Assembly (NCBI RefSeq): GCF_001205715.1
Contig: NZ_AQQZ01000002.1
Location: 57,501 to 121,500, forward strand
Length of the DNA stretch: 64,000 nt
From: Pseudaestuariivita atlantica
GTDB lineage: Bacteria > Pseudomonadota > Alphaproteobacteria > Rhodobacterales > Rhodobacteraceae
Reading direction: 5' to 3'
Made by a program: the position numbers and the translations under genes. Below are positions 20,589-28,360 of the stretch, one piece after another. Below the pieces are notes generated by a model that saw only the letters and a list, made by a program, of their open reading frames with translations, ran no database searches and was not told the DNA's origin. Numbering within the stretch: position 1 is the stretch's first letter; the number at the start of each line of letters is the position of its first letter.

Positions 20589-22172
20589 TCAGTTGCCCTC
20601 CTTCGGTGCGCTGAGCTTGCCCGGCGTGTCGAGCACTGTCGAGATATAGCTGTCGGGCGCGAAGAGCTGCGCCGCCATGTCGATGGTGTAGCCGTGCACC
20701 TGCCCGGCAAAGACGGTGTGCGCGACGAGCAGGGCCAGCAGGCCGCCGGTTGCGGCATAGGCCAGCCGCGAAGGTGCGCCCGCATCGGGTTCGTCTTCGT
20801 CGCCGCCGTCGTCGCCGTCCTTGGTGCTTTCTTCTTCCTCGGTCGGCGCGACGCTGTGGGCTTTCCAGAACAGCACGCTGCCCGCGCGGGCGAAGCCGAG
20901 GATGCTGACAAGGCTCGATCCCAGCACGATGGCCCAGATCCACGTCATCAGGTCGGTACCATATGCGGCGTCGAGCACCAGCAGTTTGCCGAGAAACCCC
21001 GAAAGCGGCGGCAGGCCCGCCATCGCGATGGCGGCGAGGAAGAACAGGCCCGCCGTCAGCGCGGTACCGGCCATGGGCGGTTGGGTCGTCAGTTCGACCG
21101 AACCGCGGCCGGTGCGCACCAGGTCGACCACCAGGAACAGGACCGCGCCCGCGAGGGTCGAGTGCACAATGTAGTAGAGCGCGGCAGCGATGCCTTCGGG
21201 CGTGAACAGCGCGATGGACACCAGCACCATCCCCATCGATCCGATGATCGAATAGGCGACCAGCCGGTCGAGCCTTTGCGCGGCCAGCACGCCGATCATC
21301 CCGATGGCGAGCGAGACAAGCGCGGCGGGCAGGAGCCACAGGTCGAACAAGCCCGCCGTCACGTCGAGGTCGGGCGGGAAGATCAGCGTGTAGACGCGGA
21401 TGATCGCGTAGGCGCCGACCTTGGTCATGATGGCGAACAGCGCCGCGACCGGGGCGGGCGCCTCGGCATAGCTCGACGGCAGCCAGAAGTGCAGCGGCAC
21501 CAGCGCGGCCTTGATCGCGAAGACCAAGAGCAGGAGCACGGCAGCGACGCGGATGCCCACCGTTTCCTCCGGCCCGATCAGCGCGACGCGCTGGGCGAGG
21601 TCGGCCATGTTGAGTGTGCCGGTTTCGGCATAGATCGAGCCGAGCGCGAACAGGAACAGCGTAGAGCCAATCAGGTTGAACAGCACGTATTGCACGCCCG
21701 CGCGCAGCCGCGCGTTGCCACCCGCGTGGATCATCAGGCCGTAGGACGCGATCAGCAGGACTTCGAAGAAGACGAAGAGGTTGAACAGGTCTCCGGTCAG
21801 GAACGCGCCGAGGATGCCCATCAGCTGGAACTGGAAGAGCGCGTGGAAATGGCGCCCGCGGCGGTCCCAGTCGGCCCCGATGGCGTGCAGCAGCACGAAT
21901 AGCGCCAGCACCGACGTCAGCAGGATCATCAGGGTCGACAGGCGGTCTCCGACCACCACGATGCCGAAGGGCGCGGCCCAGTCGCCCAGCCGGTAATAGA
22001 TGACCGATCCGTCCGACACCTGCCATGCGAGCCCGGCGGAGATACCGATCAGCGCCAGCACGCCCGCGACCGAGAAGACGCGCTGGATGCCGACGTGGTA
22101 CCGCGCGGCCAGCACGATGAACGGGGCCAGCATCGCGGGCAGGACGATGGGGGCGATGATCCAGTGGGTCAT
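20589..22172 (-). CDS. mnhD: Na+/H+ (K+/H+) antiporter subunit D
   Basis: The protein has 527 residues and about 14 membrane helices. It is a homologue of the complex I proton-pumping subunits NuoM/NuoN, with the helix-7 Lys in FAIKAALVPLHFWLPSSYAEAP. An unusually acidic loop (TEEEESTKDGDDGG and onward) lies near residues 450-470, before the last helix. It overlaps mnhC by 4 nt. Confidence 0.94.
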   Translation of the reverse strand: MTHWIIAPIVLPAMLAPFIVLAARYHVGIQRVFSVAGVLALIGISAGLAWQVSDGSVIYYRLGDWAAPFGIVVVGDRLSTLMILLTSVLALFVLLHAIGADWDRRGRHFHALFQFQLMGILGAFLTGDLFNLFVFFEVLLIASYGLMIHAGGNARLRAGVQYVLFNLIGSTLFLFALGSIYAETGTLNMADLAQRVALIGPEETVGIRVAAVLLLLVFAIKAALVPLHFWLPSSYAEAPAPVAALFAIMTKVGAYAIIRVYTLIFPPDLDVTAGLFDLWLLPAALVSLAIGMIGVLAAQRLDRLVAYSIIGSMGMVLVSIALFTPEGIAAALYYIVHSTLAGAVLFLVVDLVRTGRGSVELTTQPPMAGTALTAGLFFLAAIAMAGLPPLSGFLGKLLVLDAAYGTDLMTWIWAIVLGSSLVSILGFARAGSVLFWKAHSVAPTEEEESTKDGDDGGDEDEPDAGAPSRLAYAATGGLLALLVAHTVFAGQVHGYTIDMAAQLFAPDSYISTVLDTPGKLSAPKEGN

Positions 22173-22525
22173 GCCGGGTCCTCCGGCTCACTGGTGCGTG
22201 GCACGGGCGCGTCGTCGACATGGTCGTCGTCCGAGCCGAGGTACGCGCCGAGCCCGATCATCACCACGACCGCCGTCATCCCGAAGGAGATCACGATGGC
22301 CGTCAGCACCAGCGCCTGCGGCAGAGGGTCGGTGTAGGTGGTGACCCCGTCGCGCAGGATCGGCGGCGCGCCGATGGTCAGGCGACCGGACGCGAACAGG
22401 AAGACGTTCACGGCGTAGGTCAGCAGCGACATGCCGAGGATCACGGGAAAGGTGCGCAGCCGCAGGACAAGGTACATCCCGGCGGCGGTCATAACGCCAA
22501 TGGCGGAGGCGACGAGCAGTTCCAT
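22169..22525 (-). CDS. mnhC: Na+/H+ (K+/H+) antiporter subunit C
   Basis: The protein has 118 residues with three helices, a NuoK homologue. The core block LRTFPVILGMSLLTYAVNVF, the following GAPPI and the DPLPQALVLTAIVISFG segment identify MnhC. The ATG at 22525 lies one base after the mnhA stop. Confidence 0.93.
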   Translation of the reverse strand: MELLVASAIGVMTAAGMYLVLRLRTFPVILGMSLLTYAVNVFLFASGRLTIGAPPILRDGVTTYTDPLPQALVLTAIVISFGMTAVVVMIGLGAYLGSDDDHVDDAPVPRTSEPEDPA

Positions 22526-22526
22526 C

Positions 22527-25406
22527 CTACCCGGCCTCCGGCTTGGTGCCATCAGGCGCGAGGGCGCCTTCCTCGCGGGAGGGGTCGATGTCCATCGGGT
22601 GTTCGCTGTCCTGCGAGCTGGCCCGCCGTGCGAGGCGGGAGAAGCTTTCAAGCGACAGCATCACCGCGCCGACCACCGCGAGGAACACGCCAAGGTCGAA
22701 CAGGGCGGCGGTGGCGAGTTCGAATTTCTCGAACGGGGGAATGCGCACATAGGTGAAGTCCGACGTGAGGAAGGGTTTTGCCACGAACCACGATCCGATC
22801 CCGGTGAACCCGGCGATCAGCACGCCCGCGCCGATGATCCCGTGATAGGGATAGCGCAGCCGCGCGGTGGCCCACGAGAACCCGCTGGCCATGTATTGCA
22901 TCACCACCGCGATGGACACGATCAGGCCCGCGATGAACCCGCCACCCGGTTCGTTGTGGCCGCGCAGGAAGATGTAGAAACCCACCATCAGGACCACGGG
23001 CATCAGGACACGGGTGACCACGACCATCATCATCGGGTGCATGTCGCCCGCACGCGGCTGGTCGGGCACGCGGTTGAGAAGCCGCGCGCGGACGGGGCCG
23101 CGCAGCAGCGTTTCGGTCAGGGCGAAGATCAACAGCGCCGCGATGCCGAGCACGATGATCTCGCCATAGGTGTCGAAGCCCCGGAAATCGACGAGGATCA
23201 CGTTAACCACGTTGGTGCCGCCGCCACCCTTGTACGAATTGGCGAGGTGGAACTCGGAAATCGGCGTGCCGACCGCATCGCGCAGGAGGTAGTGATAGGC
23301 CAGCGCGAAGGTCGCCAGCCCGCTGGCGACGGCGACGCTGGCATCGCGGACGCGGCGCAGCGTGGTGCTTTCGACGGGCGTGCGGTTGGGCAGGAAATTC
23401 AGCGCCAGCAACAGCAGGATGATCGTCACCACTTCGACCGTGAACTGGGTCATGGCGAGGTCCGGCGCGCTGAGATAGACGAACCCGATCGACACCATCA
23501 GCCCGACGATCCCGATGAAGATCAGGGACAAAAAGCGGTTGCGGTGCAGCAATACCAGCCCAAGCGACGCCGCGACCAGCATGGCCCAGCCGGCAATCGG
23601 CACCGGCCCGGCTGCCTGAACGGCACGCGTCGGCGTGCCGACGCTGCCCGTGATCCACGCATGGTAGCCGGCGGCGAGGATGGCGATGGCGCCGATCATC
23701 GCGTAGCGGGTGAAGGACCCGTTATGCAGCGTGAAGGTCAGCGCCCGCGCGGCAGAGACCGACGCCGCGACGATGGCGTCGAAGATCGTTTTCGCCTCGG
23801 GCCGCGGCATCGCGTCCCACAGCCGCAGCAGCGGGTTGAAGATCAGCATCAGGACAAGGCCGCCCAGAAGCGCGATCACCGAAAGGTAAAGCGCCGGGAC
23901 AAGGCCGTGCCAGATCTTGATATAGGATTTCGGCACCTCGGCCTCGATACCGAGGACCGAGGCCGTCACCAGCTTGACGAAGGGTTCGGCAAGGAAGGGC
24001 GCCGTGCCGATCACGACGACGAGGACGGCAAGGATCGCGGGTGGCATCCACATGCCGGGATTGGGGTCGTGCGGTTTGGACGGGTAGTCGTCGCGCACGG
24101 GGCCAAGGAACGTGTGACCGACGAAGCGGAAGCAATAGGCGGCCGAGAAGAGCGACCCGATGGTCGCCAGAACCGGCACCAGCAGCGGGCTGTCGAACAT
24201 GACGGTGCGCGTCATCTCTTCGAGCATCATCTCTTTCGACAGGAACCCGTTCAGGAACGGGATGCCCGCTATCGACAGCGCCCCGATGGTGGCGATGGTG
24301 AAGGTCACCGGCATCAGGTGCCGCAGGCCGCCTAGGCGACGGATGTCGCGGGTGTGCGCTTCGTGGTCGACGATGCCCGCCGACATGAAGAGCGCCGCCT
24401 TGAACGTCGCGTGGTTGAGGATATGGAACATTGCCGCCATCGCGCCAAAGGCGGTGCCGGTGCCCAGAAGCATCGTGATCAGGCCAAGCTGGCTGACGGT
24501 GGAGAAGGCCAGCAGCGCCTTAAGATCGTGCTTGAAGAGCGCGATCACGGCGCCGATCACCATGGTGATCAGTCCCGCCGAGGTCACGATCACGAACCAT
24601 TCCGTCGTCCCGGCCAGTGCGGGCCACATGCGGGCCATCAGGAAGATGCCCGCTTTCACCATGGTTGCCGAGTGCAGGTAGGCCGATACCGGCGTCGGCG
24701 CGGCCATGGCGTGCGGCAGCCAGAAATGGAACGGGAACTGCGCCGACTTGGTAAAGCAGCCCAAGAGGATCAGGATCAGCGCCGGCAGGTATAGCGGGTC
24801 GGCCTGGATCAGGTCGCGGTTCTGCAGGATCACGCTGAGGTCATAGCTGCCGACGATCTGGCCGAGGATCAGCATGCCACCGATCATCGCAAGCCCGCCC
24901 ATTCCGGTCACTGTCAGCGCCATCCGCGCGCCCTGCCGGCCTTCGGGCAGGTGTTTCCAGTATCCGATCAGCAGGAAGGACGACAGCGAGGTCAGCTCCC
25001 AGAAGACCAGCAACAGCAGGATGTTGTCGCTGAGGACAATGCCCACCATCGCGCCCTGGAACAGCAGCAGGTAGGTGAAGAATTCGCCCATGTTGTCGTC
25101 GCGGCTGAGGTAATGCCGCCCGTAGGCGATGATCAGCAGGCCGATGCCGAGGATCAGGAAGGCAAAGAAGAAGCCCAGCCCGTCGAGCATGAAGGTCGCG
25201 TCGAGGCCAAGCTCGGGCATCCACGCGATGCGCGCCTTGACGACCTCGCCCCGCAGGATGGCGGGCAGGTTCGTCAGAAGCCCCACGAAGGCCGACAGCG
25301 AGACCGTGAAGGTAACGCCTGCACAGGACGACCGCCCCGCAGCGTTCATCACGCCCGGAAGCAAAGCGCCGAGGAAGGGCAGAGCGACTATGAAGAACAG
25401 TGACAC
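22527..25406 (-). CDS. mnhA: Na+/H+ (K+/H+) antiporter subunits A and B (fused)
   Basis: The protein has 959 residues. The first ~500 are NuoL-like (KSAQFPFHFWLPHAMAAPTPVSAYLHS is in this part; its core is FHFWLPHAMAAPTPVSAYLH). About 620-770 forms the MbhD/MbhE-type region, and the last ~150 the MnhB domain with HNEPGGGFIAGL. In Gram-positive Mrp systems A and B are separate genes; fused A/B is usual in Pha-type operons of alphaproteobacteria. The GTG start at 25406 lacks a strong ribosome site, so it is only moderately certain. The complex expels Na+ or K+ in exchange for protons. Confidence 0.94.
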   Translation of the reverse strand: MSLFFIVALPFLGALLPGVMNAAGRSSCAGVTFTVSLSAFVGLLTNLPAILRGEVVKARIAWMPELGLDATFMLDGLGFFFAFLILGIGLLIIAYGRHYLSRDDNMGEFFTYLLLFQGAMVGIVLSDNILLLLVFWELTSLSSFLLIGYWKHLPEGRQGARMALTVTGMGGLAMIGGMLILGQIVGSYDLSVILQNRDLIQADPLYLPALILILLGCFTKSAQFPFHFWLPHAMAAPTPVSAYLHSATMVKAGIFLMARMWPALAGTTEWFVIVTSAGLITMVIGAVIALFKHDLKALLAFSTVSQLGLITMLLGTGTAFGAMAAMFHILNHATFKAALFMSAGIVDHEAHTRDIRRLGGLRHLMPVTFTIATIGALSIAGIPFLNGFLSKEMMLEEMTRTVMFDSPLLVPVLATIGSLFSAAYCFRFVGHTFLGPVRDDYPSKPHDPNPGMWMPPAILAVLVVVIGTAPFLAEPFVKLVTASVLGIEAEVPKSYIKIWHGLVPALYLSVIALLGGLVLMLIFNPLLRLWDAMPRPEAKTIFDAIVAASVSAARALTFTLHNGSFTRYAMIGAIAILAAGYHAWITGSVGTPTRAVQAAGPVPIAGWAMLVAASLGLVLLHRNRFLSLIFIGIVGLMVSIGFVYLSAPDLAMTQFTVEVVTIILLLLALNFLPNRTPVESTTLRRVRDASVAVASGLATFALAYHYLLRDAVGTPISEFHLANSYKGGGGTNVVNVILVDFRGFDTYGEIIVLGIAALLIFALTETLLRGPVRARLLNRVPDQPRAGDMHPMMMVVVTRVLMPVVLMVGFYIFLRGHNEPGGGFIAGLIVSIAVVMQYMASGFSWATARLRYPYHGIIGAGVLIAGFTGIGSWFVAKPFLTSDFTYVRIPPFEKFELATAALFDLGVFLAVVGAVMLSLESFSRLARRASSQDSEHPMDIDPSREEGALAPDGTKPEAG

Positions 25407-25705
25407 GGGCGGAGTTCTTATGTCTTTCGAAGGTCAATGCAAGCGGATGTGTGCCAGCCCGGGCCAGCAATTCCAAGGTGGCGCTTTGTTGCCGTTTTTC
25501 CAGACCGTTTGCGTCGGAAATCCGGAAGTGTTGCACCCGGACCCTTGCTCCGGTGCCCCGGTTCCCGGTTGCAAAGCGCGTCCTTTGCGTCCGGCACCGC
25601 CGTTCCGGCCACCGCGGGCCTTCCGCATGCGTCCGAAACGCAGTAGCTGGAAAGGGCCGTTCCAAGGCGCTGGCACGCGACAGACCGCAGGCGATCCGAA
25701 GACCC
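25407..25705. other. 299-bp divergent intergenic region, no gene seen
   Basis: This stretch separates mnhA (reverse) from the LysR-type gene (forward) and must hold both promoters. It is GC-rich in its right half. I see no ORF with coding character, no RNA gene and no clear terminator. A LysR operator is likely here but I could not identify one with confidence. Confidence 0.5.
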
Positions 25706-26584
25706 ATGATCGATCTCAAAGACCTTCAATGCCTCGTGACGCTGGTGCAGCAGGAGCATTTCGCGCGGGCCGCCAAGAAATGCGCCTTGTCGCAACCGGC
25801 CTTTTCGATGCGCATCCGCAACCTCGAAGACCAGCTGGGCGCGCGGATCGTCAAGCGCGGCAATCGGTATCACGGGCTGACGGCGGAGGGGGAGCTGGTG
25901 CTGGACCATGCCCGCGCCATCCTTGATCGCGTGCGGACGCTGGAAGAGGGCGTGAGGGCGGCGCGGGGCGAGGTCGTGGGCGATCTTGTGTTGGGCGTCA
26001 TACCTTCTGCCGCGCCGTTTGCCGGGCGCGTGGCAAGCCGGTTGCACCGGCAATATCCCGGTATCCGCCTGCGGTTGGAGACAGCAACGTCCTTTGCCGT
26101 GCAGCAGGGTGTCGATGACGGGCAGCTGGATGCAGGCTTTACCTATGTCGAGGGCACGCCCGCCGACATACACCAGATCGAAGCGGTCTATGACGAGGAA
26201 TACGCGCTGCTGGTCGGGGACGCGTTGGCGCCGGAGGGTGCGACTGCGACATGGGAGGCGGCGGCGGGGCTGCCGCTGGTCCTGCTCAACCGGGACATGC
26301 AGAACCGCAGGATCCTTGACACGATCTTTCGCGAGGCGGGCGTGGCGCCGACCGTCATCGCGGAAACTGCCGGGTTCTCTGCCGCGATGGCCATGGTGAT
26401 GGACGGGGCCGGCGCGACGGTGCTGCCGCGCCTTTTCATCGAGAACCTGTCGCTGCGGCCGGGCGTGCGGATCCTGCCGCTTGTCGATCCCGAGATCCGC
26501 AAGCCGGTGGCCCTGATCGTGTCGCGTCGGGCCCAAGCATTGCCGGTGATTGACGCGCTGCGCCGCGCGGTTGCGGATCAATAG
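25706..26584 (+). CDS. LysR-family transcriptional regulator
   Basis: The protein has 292 residues. The N-terminal winged helix (about 1-60) has the ARAAKKCALSQPAFSMRIRNLE block of LysR proteins; the rest is a substrate-binding domain. It lies 83 bp upstream of the formate dehydrogenase genes in the same direction, and this LysR-fdh order is common in Rhodobacteraceae, so it probably controls formate oxidation. The effector is unknown. The ATG at 25706 starts the HTH directly; longer reading has no support. Confidence 0.88.
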   Translation: MIDLKDLQCLVTLVQQEHFARAAKKCALSQPAFSMRIRNLEDQLGARIVKRGNRYHGLTAEGELVLDHARAILDRVRTLEEGVRAARGEVVGDLVLGVIPSAAPFAGRVASRLHRQYPGIRLRLETATSFAVQQGVDDGQLDAGFTYVEGTPADIHQIEAVYDEEYALLVGDALAPEGATATWEAAAGLPLVLLNRDMQNRRILDTIFREAGVAPTVIAETAGFSAAMAMVMDGAGATVLPRLFIENLSLRPGVRILPLVDPEIRKPVALIVSRRAQALPVIDALRRAVADQ

Positions 26585-26667
26585 GCGCAACTTATCGCAT
26601 CTTTACGAATCGCGATTTGACGATTGGCTTTCCTGAATTCAGGATGCCGGTACAAGGGAGAATTGCG

Positions 26668-28359
26668 ATGGCACCGCTCGACGATCAAAAAGGCGTCTGG
26701 AAACGCAAGGGCACGGGGAAATCCCGCAAGACGCCCAAGGGCCGGCAGGTCGACGACGGCGCGCTGGCCGAAGTCCGGGCGCTGCTGGGTGACCGCCCGC
26801 GTCGGCGCGATCTGCTGATCGAGCATCTGCACCTGATCCAGGATGCGCACGGGCACCTGTCCGCGCCCCACATCGCCGCGCTTGCCGACGAATTGCGGAT
26901 GGCGCAGGCCGAGGTGTACGAGGTCGCGACCTTCTATGCCCATTTCGACGTGGTGCGCGATGGCGAGACGCCGCCGCCCGCGCTGACGATCCGGGTCTGC
27001 GACAGCCTGTCTTGCGAACTGGCGGGGGCCGAGGCGCTGCAAAAGGCGCTGGAGGATGGGCTGGATGCGTCCGAGGTGCGGGTGGTGCGCGCGCCCTGCA
27101 TGGGGCGGTGCGATACCGCGCCGGTGCTGGAACTGGGCCACCATCACATCGACCACGCCACGCCGGAAAAGGTGCATGCCGCCCTCGCGGCGGGCCACAC
27201 CCATGCCGACATCCCCGACTACGAAAGCTTCGACGCCTATCGCGCGGGCGGCGGGTACGAGGCGCTGACCAACCTCCGCGCCTCAGGCAACTGGGAAGAG
27301 GTGCAGGCGAAGGTGCTGGAAAGCGGGCTGCGCGGCCTTGGTGGCGCGGGCTTCCCGTCGGGCAAGAAGTGGGGGTTTGTCCGGGCCAATCCCGGCCCGC
27401 GCTACCTTGCCGTGAACGGGGACGAGGGCGAGCCGGGCACGTTCAAGGACCGCTATTACCTTGAACGCACGCCGCACCTGTTCCTTGAAGGCATGCTGAT
27501 CGCCGCATGGGCGGTCGAGGCCGAGACGTGCTTTATCTACATGCGGGACGAATACCCCGCCGTCCTGAAGATCCTCGCGGACGAGATCGCTGCACTTGAA
27601 GCGGCTGGGATCGTGGAGCCGGGATATATCGACCTGCGCCGTGGCGCGGGCGCGTATATCTGCGGCGAGGAAAGCGCGATGATCGAGTCGATCGAAGGCA
27701 AGCGTGGCCTGCCGCGCCACCGCCCGCCTTTCGTCGCGCAGGTGGGTGTCTTCGACCGTCCCACGCTCGTCCACAATGTCGAAACGCTGCACTGGGTGGC
27801 CAAGGTCTGCCGCGAGGGGCCGGAATGCCTGAACGCGACTGAAAAGAACGGCCGCAAGGGGTTGCGGTCCTACTCGGTATCCGGGCGCGTGGCGAAACCG
27901 GGCGTCTTCCTGCTGCCGGCGGGGTCCACGATCCTCGACATCATCGAGGCGGCGGGCGGCATGGCCGATGGGCACACGTTCAAGGCCTACCAGCCGGGCG
28001 GCCCGTCCTCGGGCCTGTTGCCCGCGTCGATGGACGATGTGCCGCTGGATTTCGACACGCTGCAACCGCACGGCACCTTTATCGGCTCGGCGGCGGTGGT
28101 CGTCCTGTCGGACAAGGACAGCGCCCGCGACGCGGCGCTGAACATGCTGAAGTTCTTCGAGGATGAAAGCTGCGGCCAATGCACGCCCTGCCGGTCGGGG
28201 TGTGAGAAGGCTGTGAAGTTGATGCAGGCCGAAACGTGGGATCAGGACCTGCTGGAAGACCTGTGCACGGTGATGGCCGATGCCTCGATCTGCGGGCTGG
28301 GGCAGGCGGCGCCGAACCCCATACGCATGGTCATGAAACATTTCGGTGAGGAGATCTGA
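26668..28359 (+). CDS. fdhB: NAD-dependent formate dehydrogenase, beta subunit (NuoE-NuoF fusion)
   Basis: The protein has 563 residues. Its first ~150 are NuoE-like with [2Fe-2S] Cys pairs in CDSLSC and CMGRC. The rest is NuoF-like: GLGGAGFPSGKKW (FMN/NADH), GDEGEPGTFKDR, YICGEESAMIESIEG and the [4Fe-4S] box ESCGQCTPCRSG. In Rhodobacter capsulatus these two parts are separate FdsG and FdsB; the fused form resembles the Methylobacterium FDH1 beta chain. It transfers electrons from formate to NAD+. The ATG at 26668 has AAGGGAG seven bases upstream. The alpha subunit starts one base after its stop codon. Confidence 0.93.
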   Translation: MAPLDDQKGVWKRKGTGKSRKTPKGRQVDDGALAEVRALLGDRPRRRDLLIEHLHLIQDAHGHLSAPHIAALADELRMAQAEVYEVATFYAHFDVVRDGETPPPALTIRVCDSLSCELAGAEALQKALEDGLDASEVRVVRAPCMGRCDTAPVLELGHHHIDHATPEKVHAALAAGHTHADIPDYESFDAYRAGGGYEALTNLRASGNWEEVQAKVLESGLRGLGGAGFPSGKKWGFVRANPGPRYLAVNGDEGEPGTFKDRYYLERTPHLFLEGMLIAAWAVEAETCFIYMRDEYPAVLKILADEIAALEAAGIVEPGYIDLRRGAGAYICGEESAMIESIEGKRGLPRHRPPFVAQVGVFDRPTLVHNVETLHWVAKVCREGPECLNATEKNGRKGLRSYSVSGRVAKPGVFLLPAGSTILDIIEAAGGMADGHTFKAYQPGGPSSGLLPASMDDVPLDFDTLQPHGTFIGSAAVVVLSDKDSARDAALNMLKFFEDESCGQCTPCRSGCEKAVKLMQAETWDQDLLEDLCTVMADASICGLGQAAPNPIRMVMKHFGEEI

Positions 28360-28360
28360 G

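Noticed and set aside
20545-22221. 558-residue reverse frame over mnhD
   Set aside because: It is an out-of-frame reading on the same strand; the mnhD frame has clear family motifs.
22431-24335. 634-residue forward frame over mnhA
   Set aside because: It is an antisense shadow of the fused antiporter gene, with an extreme His/Arg/Asp composition.
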